This document shows positions 33,864 to 44,327 of a stretch of DNA of 64,000 bases, one piece after another (position 1 is the stretch's first letter; each line of letters starts with the position of its first letter). The position numbers and the translations under genes were made by a program. This stretch comes from Oceanobacillus zhaokaii. GTDB lineage: Bacteria > Bacillota > Bacilli > Bacillales > Amphibacillaceae. The DNA is taken from NCBI RefSeq assembly GCF_003352005.1, contig NZ_CP024848.1, positions 2,303,001-2,367,000 on the forward strand, read 5' to 3'. The notes under the pieces are model-generated. The model ran no database searches and had not been told where the DNA came from. It worked only from the letters and a program-made list of their open reading frames with translations.

Positions 33864-34664
33864 TTATGATCCCATTCTGAAAAACTTCTTCACTCGTTGA
33901 AACATTCCTTTTTCATCTTCGAGTGACTGTAATGGTACAGACTCACCTAATATTCTTCTCGCAATATTCCGATAAGCGATTGACGCTTTCGAGTTTGGAG
34001 TTAAGGCAACAGGCTCACCTTTATTCGAAGCTTTAATAACCTCTTCATCATCAATGACGATACCGATCAAATCAATGGATAGAAGTTGAACGATATCATC
34101 GACATCAATCATATCCCCGCTTTTCATCATATGATTACGAATGCGATTAATTACTAAACGCGGTGATTCTATCATTTCTTCCTTTTCTAGTAAACCAATA
34201 ATCCTATCTGCATCTCTTACACTAGCTTTTTCTGGAGTAGTAACAACAATCGCTCGGTCTGCACCGGCTACTGCATTCTGGAAACCTTGCTCAATCCCAG
34301 CAGGACAATCGATGATAATATAGTCATATTCCTGTTTTAGTTCTGTAATGATTTCCTTCATGCCTTCTGAAGTTACTGCAGTCTTATCACTTGTTTGTGC
34401 TGCTGGAAGTAAAGATAAGTATTCAAAACGTTTATCCCGAATTAGTGCTTGCTTTAATTTACAACGCCCTTCAATGACATCAACGATATCGTAAATAATT
34501 CGATTTTCAAGACCCATTACAACATCTAAATTCCTAAGTCCAATATCTGTATCTATTAAACATACTTTTTTCTCCATTAATGCTAGTGCAGTACCTATAT
34601 TAGCTGAAGTCGTGGTTTTACCAACTCCACCTTTACCAGAAGTAATTACGATTGCTTCACCCAT
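33864..34664 (-). CDS. minD: septum site-determining ATPase MinD
   Basis: The 266-residue ParA-family ATPase has the deviant Walker A GKGGVGKTT at the N-terminus, IIIDCPAGIE, and a C-terminal amphipathic membrane helix (MFQRVKKFFRMGS). It recruits MinC to poles and septa. I chose the ATG at 34664, 5-6 nt after AAAGGAG. It overlaps the minC stop by 8 bp. No minE is seen; bacilli use DivIVA/MinJ instead. Confidence 0.97.
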   Translation of the reverse strand: MGEAIVITSGKGGVGKTTTSANIGTALALMEKKVCLIDTDIGLRNLDVVMGLENRIIYDIVDVIEGRCKLKQALIRDKRFEYLSLLPAAQTSDKTAVTSEGMKEIITELKQEYDYIIIDCPAGIEQGFQNAVAGADRAIVVTTPEKASVRDADRIIGLLEKEEMIESPRLVINRIRNHMMKSGDMIDVDDIVQLLSIDLIGIVIDDEEVIKASNKGEPVALTPNSKASIAYRNIARRILGESVPLQSLEDEKGMFQRVKKFFRMGS

Positions 34665-35343
34665 TTTGTATTCTCCTTTCGAATCCATTTAATTCCAGGC
34701 GCTTCCGTGAGAGTACTTGTAGTCGATCAATAATGATTTTATCTTGTTCTTCATCAATTAGACCACATTCCATATACACACCTTCAGATTCATAATCTGG
34801 AGCACGACTAATATAATTTGCTATCCGAAGTTGAGTGGGCTTCATATAGGATGCAATAATAAATGTATTATGGTCGCCATTTACACCAGCGTGAGCTATC
34901 CCGTATAAATTACCCATGACATACACATTACCAGTCGCAACTACTTTGCCACCTGGATTTACATCGCCAATTAGTAATAGATCCCCAGTAATATTTAATA
35001 CTTGTCCAGATCGAATAATCCGATTTACGATTTTTACCTCACTATTTTCTTTCCAGCGTAATGCATCTTCTTTGAGAACAACATCTGATTCGATAGTGTA
35101 TATTTCAAAACGATTTTTAGTACTGATAATTTCTCTTAATCGTTCTTCCTGTTCTGTTTTCAAATAACGATTTCCTAGTTTGACAGTTACCGAAACAATC
35201 GGTTCGTCAGGCTTAGGCTTGCTAGAATTAATTTTGTCATGAAGTTCCGTCATTGCCTCATTAAATGAACAAGTTTCATCAATAAAAAGTATTAGTCCTT
35301 CACGGGTTCCCTTAATCGTAACCAATTGTTTCTTATCAAGCAA
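34657..35343 (-). CDS. minC: septum site-determining protein MinC
   Basis: The 228-residue protein has an N-terminal FtsZ-interacting domain and a C-terminal beta-helix (RSGQVLNITGDLLLIGDVNPGGKVVATGN) that binds MinD. It blocks FtsZ ring assembly away from midcell. It is downstream of mreD and overlaps minD by 8 bp. Confidence 0.96.
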   Translation of the reverse strand: MLDKKQLVTIKGTREGLILFIDETCSFNEAMTELHDKINSSKPKPDEPIVSVTVKLGNRYLKTEQEERLREIISTKNRFEIYTIESDVVLKEDALRWKENSEVKIVNRIIRSGQVLNITGDLLLIGDVNPGGKVVATGNVYVMGNLYGIAHAGVNGDHNTFIIASYMKPTQLRIANYISRAPDYESEGVYMECGLIDEEQDKIIIDRLQVLSRKRLELNGFERRIQNG

Positions 35344-35434
35344 AATAAAGTCACCTCATTACATCCTTAACGCATTTATAGCATTAGTTAAAGTCAATTA
35401 TAAAGCGCAAGCGCAACATTCAATATGAATTTAT

Positions 35435-35959
35435 TCAATCTAATTGTTCATTTCCCCATCGCTGTAATCTCTTAGAAAACAGAGGATAAACTATAATCAT
35501 AAATAAGAGATTAAGCAATACTGTTGGCAGCAATCGATTTAATAAATAATCTTGCCAAAACATATCAGTCATTCCAATGACTAAATAAGTAAGATAAATC
35601 AAAAGATCTGCAATGCTAATACCTACTACACCTAATAATACCACGACAAAGAAATTTCGGTGTAGCATTTTTTTGAAATTTTCAACAATATAGATTGATA
35701 TAGCATAGGAGAACATATACACTCCCAAAATCCCTGTATATACAGCATCTAAAAGCAAACCAAAAATGAGTGCATATATTAATGCAAAATATGTATTATC
35801 ATTATCATACAATACTGCTACAAACACTAAGAAACCAGCTACCCAATGTGGAATAAATAATTGGTTCCCCATCACAATACTTGATGGTAAAAAGTCGATT
35901 GCGACTCCTTCAAGAATCAAAAAGAGAAATAGAAGGAGTGGGATATATAATCGTTTCAT
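35435..35959 (-). CDS. mreD: rod shape-determining protein MreD
   Basis: The 174-residue protein has about five TM helices with the MreD pattern (YALIFGLLLDAVYTGILGVYMFSY). It works with MreB and MreC in the elongasome. Its start overlaps the mreC stop by 1 bp (TAATG), indicating tight coupling. Confidence 0.95.
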   Translation of the reverse strand: MKRLYIPLLLFLFLILEGVAIDFLPSSIVMGNQLFIPHWVAGFLVFVAVLYDNDNTYFALIYALIFGLLLDAVYTGILGVYMFSYAISIYIVENFKKMLHRNFFVVVLLGVVGISIADLLIYLTYLVIGMTDMFWQDYLLNRLLPTVLLNLLFMIIVYPLFSKRLQRWGNEQLD

Positions 35960-36834
35960 TACTCATCCCCCTCTGTTTCACTTTCTTCTACTCCCTCAAT
36001 ACTTCTGTCAAGCACAATTACTTGATTAACCTCATACATTTCCGCAGCCGGTTCCACTAAAGCTGTACGAGTTAAGCCGTATTGATCGGAGACGACTTCC
36101 TTAACGGTGCCAATTTCAAGCCCAGCAGGGAAAACACCACCCATACCAGAAGAAACGATCAACTCTCCTTCTTTAATATCTGTATCAGATTCCTCGATAA
36201 TCCTGAATAAAAGTGAGTTTGTTTCTTTATCAAATCCTTCAATCATACCGTGAATATTACTATCTTCTTCACGTGAGATCATAGCAGATATTCTGTTGTA
36301 TTCATCAAATCCTGACAGTAATTGCACTTTTGAAGTAAATTTATTGGCCGTTTTTATTTTCCCTACCATTCCTTCAGCAGTGATTACTACCATATTTGGT
36401 TTAATCCCATGCTGTTCTCCCCGGTTTATCGTAACTTCATTGAGCCATTGCTCTGGGGAACGCGCAATAACGGTTGCTTGAATTGGATTGTAGTCGCGAA
36501 TCGTTTCGGTAATATCTAGGTTGTTCCGCAGCTGTTCATTTTCCTTTTCCAGCTCTTGAACTTGGTACACTAGCCCTTTATGCTGTGCTATTTGCTCTCT
36601 TAATATTTGATTTTCTTCATAGGTATTTTTGAAATCTTGAATATTTGCAACAATGTCTGTTACAAAATTGACTGGGGTATGAATGACATTCTGCCCCCAT
36701 CCAACAATATCGTTTAAAAATTTCTGTGCTGTATTTGGATTCTCTCGATTATTCAAGGAGTAGCCGATTAGAATAACGAGAATAATGAATCCAATTAAGA
36801 ATACAAATAATTTTTTATTTCGTAAAAACGGCAT
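35959..36834 (-). CDS. mreC: cell shape-determining protein MreC
   Basis: The 291-residue protein has one N-terminal TM helix (about 8-25), a coiled coil (about 70-110) and a beta-rich extracellular domain with VVITAEGMVGKI and GMGGVFPAGLEIGTV. It scaffolds the cell-wall elongation machinery. It lies 12 bp after mreB and overlaps mreD by 1 bp. Confidence 0.96.
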   Translation of the reverse strand: MPFLRNKKLFVFLIGFIILVILIGYSLNNRENPNTAQKFLNDIVGWGQNVIHTPVNFVTDIVANIQDFKNTYEENQILREQIAQHKGLVYQVQELEKENEQLRNNLDITETIRDYNPIQATVIARSPEQWLNEVTINRGEQHGIKPNMVVITAEGMVGKIKTANKFTSKVQLLSGFDEYNRISAMISREEDSNIHGMIEGFDKETNSLLFRIIEESDTDIKEGELIVSSGMGGVFPAGLEIGTVKEVVSDQYGLTRTALVEPAAEMYEVNQVIVLDRSIEGVEESETEGDE

Positions 36835-36846
36835 AATAACACCCTC

Positions 36847-37887
36847 TTAATTTATGGAAGGACGAGAAGAAACATTTGGATTGGAGCGGAACTGCTGCAT
36901 ATACTCCAATGATTTACCTGTCCCAGTCGCAACGCTGTCTAACGGATCCTCTGTAACAAATACTGGTATCTTCGTCTCGTCACTAATAACTTTATCTAGA
37001 TTTTTTAATAATGCACCACCACCAGATAATACAATCCCACGATCCATAATATCTGCCGCAAGTTCTGGCGGTGTTTTTTCTAATGTGCTTTTCACACCTT
37101 CAACAATTGCTACTACAGCATCATTGATGGAGGAAGCAATTTCAGATGCAGTTACGGTAACAGTTTTCGGCAGACCAGTTAATAAGTCACGTCCACGCAC
37201 TTCCATTTCAACATCTTCTGTAACCTCACCAGCACTGCCAATATCCATTTTAAGTGATTCTGCAGATCTCTCTCCAATCATGAGGCTATAATTTTTGCGA
37301 ACATATTGAATAATTGCTTCATCCATATCATCACCAGCAATTCGGATTGACTGGCTTGTGACAATTCCGCCCAGCGAAATAACAGCAACCTCAGTCGTAC
37401 CACCACCAATATCAACAATCATACTTCCAGTTGGCTCCCAGACTGGTAAACCTGCACCAATTGCAGCAGCAAATGGCTCGGCAATCGGAAATGCTTCCTT
37501 TGCACCTGCTTGTTTTGCTGCATCAATAACAGCGCGCTCTTCTACCATCGTAATACCAGAAGGAACACAAATAATGACACTTGGTTTCCTAGCGAAGGAA
37601 GAGCGTTTCTTCATTGCTTTTTTTATATAATATTTCATCATCGATGCAGTTGTATCGTAATCAGCAATGACGCCGTCTTTCATCGGTCTAATTACTTGAA
37701 TATTCCCTGGCGTTCTTCCAATCATATTCCTTGCTGCACTTCCAACAGCTTCTATTTCTCCTGTTTGTGCATTTTTTGCCACGACAGAAGGTTCTCTCAC
37801 AACAATTCCTTTTCCATTAAGGTATACAAGGGTATTCGCCGTCCCCAGGTCGATACCGATGTCTTGTGACAAACTAAATCTAGCCAA
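36847..37887 (-). CDS. mreB: rod shape-determining actin homologue MreB
   Basis: The 346-residue actin-fold ATPase has phosphate-1 [14 protein letters not shown], phosphate-2 [18 protein letters not shown] and the [11 protein letters not shown] adenosine motif. It forms membrane filaments that guide lateral wall synthesis. The TTG at 37887 follows GAGGGAG by 6 nt and gives [15 protein letters not shown]; an ATG ten codons upstream has no ribosome binding site and no family match. Confidence 0.97.
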   Translation of the reverse strand: MARFSLSQDIGIDLGTANTLVYLNGKGIVVREPSVVAKNAQTGEIEAVGSAARNMIGRTPGNIQVIRPMKDGVIADYDTTASMMKYYIKKAMKKRSSFARKPSVIICVPSGITMVEERAVIDAAKQAGAKEAFPIAEPFAAAIGAGLPVWEPTGSMIVDIGGGTTEVAVISLGGIVTSQSIRIAGDDMDEAIIQYVRKNYSLMIGERSAESLKMDIGSAGEVTEDVEMEVRGRDLLTGLPKTVTVTASEIASSINDAVVAIVEGVKSTLEKTPPELAADIMDRGIVLSGGGALLKNLDKVISDETKIPVFVTEDPLDSVATGTGKSLEYMQQFRSNPNVSSRPSIN

Positions 37888-38029
37888 AACAATCTCCCTC
37901 TCCAAATCACAATTCAATTATTATATGTAGCTTCACTATAGATTGATTTTAACTGCTGCAAACAAACATTAATTATGACATTTTCCGTTATTTTTGTAAA
38001 ACTTCAGGCTAATAATATCAAGCGGAATA

Positions 38030-38067
38030 AGCGCCACTTTCCTAAAAGCAATCTCGAAAATGGCGCT
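38030..38067 (-). terminator. weak terminator-like hairpin after radC
   Basis: AGCGCCA and TGGCGCT pair around a 24-nt loop, followed by TTATTCC on the minus strand. It lacks a real T-run, so it is only a candidate. Confidence 0.4.
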
Positions 38068-38125
38068 CCATTACAAATACATATATAATTATACGAAATT
38101 ATAGACGAAATTGATAGTATTAGTG

Positions 38126-39770
38126 TTACAAGTAACCTTTTTCTTTTAATGATACAAACTTCCGGTCACCAATAATCAAATGGTCTAACAGATCAATGCC
38201 AATTATTTTTCCTGATTCAACTAATCTTCTTGTCACATGGATATCTTCTTGTGATGGACTGGGATCTCCACTTGATAGCAATAGGTAAGGATTTGAGATA
38301 ATCGCCACCTTTTCCCCTGCTCCGTACCGTGCATGCAACTTTCATCGCACACGGCACTCCATCGTTTGTCATTTATTTCATAATGCTCAATCATTTTTTG
38401 TTTGGATTTCAATGGGGAAATTACTATATATCTTATTAAAATTTTAATTTATTCCTGTTCTGGAGTGTTAATGATGCTTCTAAATGATTGAACTGAAACT
38501 AAATTGGACAAAACGACTCGAGGCTATAACTCGATTTCCATTACAGAAACGTCCTAGCTCCTGCCTCTACTCTCACTACCATAAAAGAAAGTTATCGTTA
38601 AACTTTTTCCTTTCTAACACTTCATACGAGTGTGTACTCTCCATGTTGGCAGCTTTCCACGTTCACTTAACTCTATCAGTTCTTAACTTAGGTGCTAGCT
38701 CTTGCCTGGTGCCCTCTCCACCATCTTTAATGGTGCATGCAGCTTTCAAAACCACCTTTTTACTCGCCCACGGAACACACTTGATCAGCTCTCAAGTCCA
38801 CTCATTTCTAAATGGTCCCATTCTCAGACATTCCCTTCGCTAGTTCGTCAGTGTTTTTCCACATTCTCACCATATTAAGTTTTTTACGACTCCCGGCCTA
38901 TCAGTTGCACCAACCATCTCTGATTAGCTTTCGGTTACCACTAGGCACTACGACAACGTTCAGCCGACTTCACCGAGCTTCACACCGGATTTTTATACAC
39001 ATTCAAATCCAGCATGTCGGAGGATCAGAGTAGACATTTTTAGAAAACTGGCTGTCACCAAGACTTTGTGACCTCTCTAGTTACGCTTATACAGTAAGAA
39101 ATTTTTTTATACTTTCTTAACTGCCAAGCTTTTACTCTATCATTCTGCCTATCAAGTTAAGTGTTCACACTCTCCGTTTAAATCAGGAAAGCATGCGCAA
39201 CCTTTTCTGTTGCGAACGTGTCGCACGATGGTTATGGGCAACAATTATCGATGCTGCTGATCGTTTTACTGCTTCACGGTAGACCTCTCTAGGATGCACG
39301 ATTGAAGCGTTGAGACTACCGATAAATATCGTCTGTCTATGAATGATTTGGTTTTTCGTGTTGAGAAAGAGGACAACGAAATGCTCCTGGTTCAAATGGC
39401 GCATTTCCTCCATAACATAACTCGCTCCATCATCTGGGGAACGGATAATATACTTTTCATTTGGTTTATACTGATTCATTCTCTTCCCTAGCTCAATTGC
39501 AGCTAGAATCAGCACTCCCTTAGCTTCCCCTATCCCTTTAATAGCAATTAACTCTTCAATCGTTGCGTCTTTCAACAGCTTTAGACCTTCGAAATGCATT
39601 AATATACGATTTGAAAGTGCCATTACGGATTCCTCTCTCGTTCCACTTCCTAATAGTATTGCAAGAATCTCTTGGTTCGATAGCTGTCCCGATCCCAAAC
39701 TTAATAATCTTTCACGCGGGCGCTCTTCTGTGGGGACATCCTTAATAGTGATCATTGATAGAGACATCAT
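38126..39770 (-). CDS. radC: DNA repair protein RadC, split by a group II intron
   Basis: Exon 1 is 39770-39227 (544 nt) and exon 2 is 38274-38126 (149 nt). Joined, they give 231 codons including the stop, so 230 residues, the usual RadC size (B. subtilis 231). Exon 1 carries the HhH region (IKGIGEAKG) and most of the MPN/JAMM domain up to AHNH; exon 2 restores [12 protein letters not shown]. The joining codon is C|CA, proline. Unspliced, the frame reads from AHNH into intron sequence and stops about a dozen codons later, so without splicing the catalytic motif is lost. RadC function is poorly known; the family is a JAMM metalloprotein. AGGAGGAG precedes the start. Maf, next to radC in B. subtilis, is absent. 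Confidence 0.92.
38275..39226 (-). mobile_element. ORF-less group II intron in radC
   Basis: The 952-nt element begins GTGCGAC and ends TGCTAT on the radC strand. Domain V (38322-38359) folds as GTGCCGTG/CACGGTAC, a 2-nt TG bulge, and TGCGAT/GTTGCA with a GAAA loop. A plausible branch-point A is 8 nt from the 3' end. EBS1 candidate GATGGTT (38912-38918) pairs with the last 7 exon bases, AACCATC. No reverse transcriptase is encoded; minus-strand reading frames are short. Two plus-strand frames (38484-38843, 38812-39033) have no RT motif. Splicing would therefore need self-splicing or a maturase from elsewhere. It looks like bacterial class B, but that assignment is tentative. Confidence 0.93.
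39040..39125 (+). repeat. repeat family D, copy 3, inside the intron
   Basis: The 86-bp unit opens TTAGAAAACT and ends CTTTCTTAACTGCC, matching the copies at 21086 and 44521. It lies at intron nt 102-187, in what should be domain I. Its first hairpin has its own pair, GTCAC / GTGAC. Confidence 0.85.
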
Positions 39771-39834
39771 TTTCTCCTCCTCTCATAAGATACAATCATC
39801 ATACTTAGAGAAGAGAAGGAAAACAAATTACAAA

Positions 39835-39863
39835 AACCTCATTTTACAATAGTAAATGAGGTT
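39835..39863 (-). terminator. terminator-like hairpin upstream of radC
   Basis: AACCTCATTT and AAATGAGGTT form a stem with a T-run (TTTTTG) on the minus strand. It probably ends the transcript from spoIIB. Confidence 0.65.
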
Positions 39864-39944
39864 AAAAACACAAATATGTTCTAAGGGAAAAATTAATTAT
39901 TGACATTAATCTGTTACTCAAAATTGAAAGTTGATTAAATTTAA

Positions 39945-40065
39945 TAAGACCGAGGTAGGCGCAAAGTTGATTTCCGCTCTGGACAGTCGCGGACAACTCG
40001 GACTGCTCATTTGTAAGATAGCCAATTTCTAAAACAATTGCTATTCCCGCTGTCCGTTGAAATGC
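39945..40065. repeat. possible decayed dispersed repeat
   Basis: A GC-richer block in the 298-bp spoIIB-radC gap contains GATTTCCGCTCTGGACAG and ATTCCCGCTGTCCG. It resembles intergenic repeats of related genera from memory, but no second copy was found in this window. No gene is seen here. Confidence 0.35.
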
Positions 40066-40068
40066 ATC

Positions 40069-40962
40069 CTACTTGAATAACTGATCGTACTGACTCATAA
40101 GTCGTAATAAGCTCAAGTTCGCTTCTGTTCCTGTTAGATCAGCTATTTTTGAGATTTCAGTAGTTATTGGGCCTAGCTTCTCAGAATTAGTGATTGTCTG
40201 TTTACTAGGTTCAGCAAATAAGTTTTCAGGGAGAGTTGCTGCCGGTTCACTTAAAACTGGTAATGCTGTCTGAAAATCCTCTGCAAATTGTTGGACAAAC
40301 TGATATTCTGCATCAGTAAGTTCGATCTCCCCTTCAGCTGTTGACCATTCCTTAATGAAAATGTCGAATTCAGAAGTTAGCTCAGTTGCAATTAGATTTG
40401 CTTGTTCCTTTGTAGCTGCAATTCCCAAAAATAAATAGTATTGTGCATCCTTTTCCCAAATGATTGCGTCAAGCCCTGCGTCCGCAAAACTTTTTACCCA
40501 TTCATTGGCATTAGCTTTATTTGCAAATACGCCAGCTTGTAAAACAAATGCATCTATAGGTGTAAGAGAGTGTGCTGATGTAGGCAAATTCTGATTATCC
40601 GACTGATTAATTTGTGTTGTCGCTAGACCAGGTTGTGCCCCTTGATTGCCATCTACATTAACGAATATTTGAAACATCACATAGCTTAAAACTGAACCAA
40701 TTACAATTGCAGAGCCAATTGCTATTAGCAGAACTCTTAGCGAACGAAATCGTCCATCTTGTTTCTTTGATTGTTTGATATTTGTTTGCTTTGGTCTAGC
40801 AATTGCTGGGATTTCTTGATCGTTATTATCCGCTTCTTGAACTGTTGCTGCTTGCTCACTTTGATAAAGATTATCATTCGCTGTTTTTTTTGTTGATTGG
40901 TGCTTTTGCCGATCCATCACTTTTCCATTTTGTTTGATGATTACTTGTTTTTTCTTGGCCAC
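40069..40962 (-). CDS. spoIIB: stage II sporulation protein B-like, SPOR domain
   Basis: The 297-residue bitopic protein has a charged cytoplasmic N-terminus, a TM helix (about 76-98) and an external SPOR domain (FVLQAGVFANKANANEWVKSF..., about 138-195). SpoIIB helps SpoIIDMP localise during septal wall thinning in engulfment. The call rests on the architecture and the position between valS and radC; sequence conservation outside SPOR is low. B. subtilis has comC and folC between spoIIB and valS; both are absent here. Confidence 0.85.
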   Translation of the reverse strand: MAKKKQVIIKQNGKVMDRQKHQSTKKTANDNLYQSEQAATVQEADNNDQEIPAIARPKQTNIKQSKKQDGRFRSLRVLLIAIGSAIVIGSVLSYVMFQIFVNVDGNQGAQPGLATTQINQSDNQNLPTSAHSLTPIDAFVLQAGVFANKANANEWVKSFADAGLDAIIWEKDAQYYLFLGIAATKEQANLIATELTSEFDIFIKEWSTAEGEIELTDAEYQFVQQFAEDFQTALPVLSEPAATLPENLFAEPSKQTITNSEKLGPITTEISKIADLTGTEANLSLLRLMSQYDQLFK

Positions 40963-41092
40963 ACTTTTCCCCCGCTTTGCTAGAGTGTTTAGTTCAACTC
41001 TAGCACATAAACTATTAGAAGTAAGACGAACGATGTCTAATGGTTTAAGAAATAATGTGACATAAAGTTTGTTCTTTCGAGTTAACTTTATG

Positions 41093-41130
41093 AAAATGGC
41101 GGAAATTCAGGATGAATTTCCGCCATTTTA
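41093..41130 (-). terminator. terminator after valS
   Basis: AAAATGGCGGAAATTCA and TGAATTTCCGCCATTTT form a long perfect stem with a T-run on the minus strand, starting right at the valS stop. Confidence 0.9.
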
Positions 41131-43776
41131 TTAACCTTTTAATTCCTCTAATCTTGCTTTAACTTTTGCTTGTTTATCAAGATAATCTTGTTCTTTTCGT
41201 TTTTCTTCATCGACAACAGCTTGTGGTGCCTTGCTAACAAAGCCTTGGTTGCCAAGCTTCTTCTGAACACGTTCCACTTCTTTTGTCCATTTCTCTAATT
41301 CTTTTTCCAATCGTTCCATTTCTTTGTCAAAATCAATTAATCCTTCCAGTGGCAGGAATAGTTCTGCACCTGTTACAACTGCTGACATCGCTTTTTCTGG
41401 TACAGCCATTTTAGTAGCAATCGTTAATTCACTAGGATTACAGAAGCGTTCCAAATATTCTCGCTCTTGCTCCAGCTCCTCCACTACTGCATCATCCTTT
41501 GCCTGGATTAGTAAGCTTATTTGTTTCGACATCGGTGTATCTACCTCTGCACGAATGTTACGTACAGACTTGATAATCGCAACTAAACGTTTCATTTCCT
41601 TTGCAGCTGTATCATCATGGAATTCGCTGCGTACTTCCGGCCATTTCGCTACAGTTATCGAATCCCCTTTGTGTGGTAATTGCTGCCAGATTTCTTCCGT
41701 AATAAATGGCATGTATGGATGTAACATACGCATCGTTTGATCGAGTACGTGGGCTAGTACGGAGCGTGTTGTCTTCTTCTTCGCTTCATCATCGCCATAT
41801 AACGGAAGCTTCGCCATTTCGATATACCAATCGCATAACTCATCCCAAATAAAGTTGTATAGATGACGACCAGCTTCACCAAATTCATATTTATCGGTAT
41901 TTTTCGTTACATGTTCAATCGTTTCGTTTAGTCTGGTTAAGATCCATTTGTCTGCTAGTGACAACTCACCAGTAAGATCAATGTCCTCGTACGCAAAGCC
42001 TTCCATGTTCATCAAAGAGAAACGGGAAGCATTCCATACTTTATTGGCAAAATTCCAAGTTGACTCTACTTTTTCCCAGTAGAAACGTAAATCCTGCCCA
42101 GGAGTTGATCCAGTTAGTAAGAAATAGCGAAGTGAATCTGCACCATACTTATCGATTACATCCATTGGATCGACACCATTTCCAAGTGATTTACTCATTT
42201 TTCGTCCTTGTTCATCTCGGATAAGTCCGTGAATAAGAACATCCTTGAATGGTCGTTCTCCAGTAAATTCTTTTGATTGGAAAATCATTCGAGCAACCCA
42301 GAAGAAAATAATATCGTATCCAGTGACAAGTACATCCGTTGGGAAATATCGTTTAAAATCTTCTGCTTCCGTGTCAGGCCATCCCATCGTTGAAAACGGC
42401 CATAATGCAGAGGAGAACCATGTATCAAGTACATCTTCATCCTGCTTCCAGTTTTCGATATCCTGTGGTGCTTCCTTGCCAACATATACTTCGCCAGTTT
42501 CTTTATGATACCAAGCTGGGATACGGTGTCCCCACCATAACTGACGAGAAATACACCAATCACGGATATTTTCCATCCAGCCTAAATACGTATTTTCAAA
42601 ACGCTCTGGGACAAAGTTTACTTTGTTTTCACTTTTTTGCAATTCAATTACTTCATCTGCGAGTGGCTGCATTTTTACGAACCATTGGGTTGATAAATAT
42701 GGTTCTACAACTGCGCCGCTTCGTTCAGAATGACCAACTTGATGGATTCGTTCCTCAATATTAAAGAGAACACCCATCTCTTGAAGATCTTCAACGATTT
42801 GTTTACGGCACTCAAAACGGTCAAGCCCTTGATATTTCCCTGCATTTTCATTCATTGACCCATCTTCATTCATAACAAGTATTCGTTCTAAATTATGACG
42901 ATTTCCTACTTCAAAGTCATTTGGATCATGTGCTGGCGTAATTTTAACCGCTCCTGAACCTAGTTCCATATCAACATATTCATCGGCAACGATTTGGATC
43001 TCCCGACCAACAATCGGTAAAATTACTGTTTTCCCGATTAAATGCTGGTAGCGCTCGTCTTTCGGATGGACAGCAACTGCTGTGTCACCAAGCATTGTTT
43101 CTGGACGTGTTGTTGCGATTTCAATTGTTTCATCACTATCCTTAATCGGATAGTTCATATGATAAAACTTACCATGAACCTCTTCATAGATTACTTCAAT
43201 ATCAGAAAGTGCAGTTTGCGTTTGCGGATCCCAGTTAATAATATACTCTCCGCGGTAGATTAGCTCTTTTTCATACAGCTTCACAAATACTTCTTTAACC
43301 GCTTCTGACAATCCTTCGTCCAGTGTGAAACGTTCACGGGAGTAATCGAGTCCAAGCCCCATCTTTTCCCATTGGGAGCGAATGAAATCTGCATATTCTT
43401 CCTTCCATTCCCATGCAGTATCAAGGAATTTCTCACGGCCTAATTCATAGCGATTTGTGCCTTGTTCTTTTAATTTTGCTTCTACTTTTGCCTGGGTTGC
43501 AATACCCGCGTGGTCCATTCCAGGTAACCACAGGACATCATACCCCTGCATCCGTTTCATCCGGGAAATCGTATCCTGCATTGTTGTATCCCACGCATGC
43601 CCCAAGTGGAGTTTTCCTGTTACATTTGGCGGTGGAATAACGATTGAATACGGTTCTTTCTCTGGATCACCAGTAGCTTCAAAATATTTACCCTCTAACC
43701 AAAATTGATAACGACCTTTTTCAACTTCCTGTGGATTATATTTCGATGGAAGTGATTTTTTTTCTTGCTCACTCAT
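41131..43776 (-). CDS. valS: valyl-tRNA synthetase
   Basis: The 881-residue class I synthetase has the HIGH-type motif HLGHAWD, an editing domain ([17 protein letters not shown]), KMSKS ([11 protein letters not shown]), and a C-terminal coiled-coil arm (about 810-881). It charges tRNA with valine. It is preceded by a T-box leader and its own promoter. B. subtilis ValS is nearly the same length (880). Confidence 0.98.
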   Translation of the reverse strand: MSEQEKKSLPSKYNPQEVEKGRYQFWLEGKYFEATGDPEKEPYSIVIPPPNVTGKLHLGHAWDTTMQDTISRMKRMQGYDVLWLPGMDHAGIATQAKVEAKLKEQGTNRYELGREKFLDTAWEWKEEYADFIRSQWEKMGLGLDYSRERFTLDEGLSEAVKEVFVKLYEKELIYRGEYIINWDPQTQTALSDIEVIYEEVHGKFYHMNYPIKDSDETIEIATTRPETMLGDTAVAVHPKDERYQHLIGKTVILPIVGREIQIVADEYVDMELGSGAVKITPAHDPNDFEVGNRHNLERILVMNEDGSMNENAGKYQGLDRFECRKQIVEDLQEMGVLFNIEERIHQVGHSERSGAVVEPYLSTQWFVKMQPLADEVIELQKSENKVNFVPERFENTYLGWMENIRDWCISRQLWWGHRIPAWYHKETGEVYVGKEAPQDIENWKQDEDVLDTWFSSALWPFSTMGWPDTEAEDFKRYFPTDVLVTGYDIIFFWVARMIFQSKEFTGERPFKDVLIHGLIRDEQGRKMSKSLGNGVDPMDVIDKYGADSLRYFLLTGSTPGQDLRFYWEKVESTWNFANKVWNASRFSLMNMEGFAYEDIDLTGELSLADKWILTRLNETIEHVTKNTDKYEFGEAGRHLYNFIWDELCDWYIEMAKLPLYGDDEAKKKTTRSVLAHVLDQTMRMLHPYMPFITEEIWQQLPHKGDSITVAKWPEVRSEFHDDTAAKEMKRLVAIIKSVRNIRAEVDTPMSKQISLLIQAKDDAVVEELEQEREYLERFCNPSELTIATKMAVPEKAMSAVVTGAELFLPLEGLIDFDKEMERLEKELEKWTKEVERVQKKLGNQGFVSKAPQAVVDEEKRKEQDYLDKQAKVKARLEELKG

Positions 43777-43805
43777 ATAATTTTAGACCTCCTATTTTAA
43801 TCAAC

Positions 43806-43849
43806 CAAAAAACCCTTTTCATCCTTAAAATAAAGGACGAAAAGGGTTA
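43806..43849 (-). terminator. attenuator terminator of the valS T-box
   Basis: AACCCTTTTCGTCCTTTA and TAAGGATGAAAAGGGTT form a long stem followed by TTTTGG. It is the alternative to the T-box antiterminator. Confidence 0.9.
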
Positions 43850-44085
43850 GCTTCCGTGGTACCACCTTTGTTTACAAACCAAATAACGGTTCATACACTC
43901 TAATTAGATAACGGCAGAATCCCGGCATCTCCTACTTGTTATTTCAAAGATGCTGCATCAAGGGCGACCTTCCAATATAAATTGTCCTAGGAAATTCTCA
44001 GCTAACATTTCCCTCTCTTTAGGCATTTATTCTCGTACTCTTCCCTATCTTCGCATTTACATATTAAACTTGATGGTAATTTACT
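43806..44085 (-). promoter_or_regulatory. T-box leader of valS
   Basis: On the minus strand an AAAGAGAGG Stem I start is followed by the T-box AAAGGTGGTACCACGG (43854-43869) and a terminator (43806-43849). A GTC valine codon at 43966-43968, in GGAAGGTCGCCC on the 3' side of Stem I, is a good specifier candidate. Confidence 0.93.
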
Positions 44086-44089
44086 TTTC

Positions 44090-44118
44090 ATTTTATAGCT
44101 TCAAACAGCAATCGTCAA
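44090..44118 (-). promoter_or_regulatory. valS promoter
   Basis: TTGACG (44113-44118) and TAAAAT (44090-44095) lie 17 nt apart, just upstream of the T-box leader. Confidence 0.65.
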
Positions 44119-44327
44119 CTATTATTATAGCTATTGCACAAAACAAGGCTATGTATACATATTATATTGTAACAGAATGAAGTATGTAACCACTTGAGCT
44201 ACTTGGGGGGTGAAGATGTCCCCTCTCGCAGCTTAAGATATGCATGGACAAATCGTGACCAATCTTGTCACGAGAACTAAGGAGTATGATTTCTTGTATT
44301 CTTATTAATTCGAAAAGGAGGATAAAA

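Noticed and set aside
38484..39033. Two plus-strand reading frames (119 and 73 codons) within the intron
   Set aside because: They are antisense to a structured RNA, have no ribosome binding site and show no reverse transcriptase or other known motif.
38126..39770. radC as a frameshifted or transposon-killed pseudogene
   Set aside because: The exon junction is exact and in frame, and the intervening sequence has group II intron ends, domain V and an EBS1-IBS1 match.
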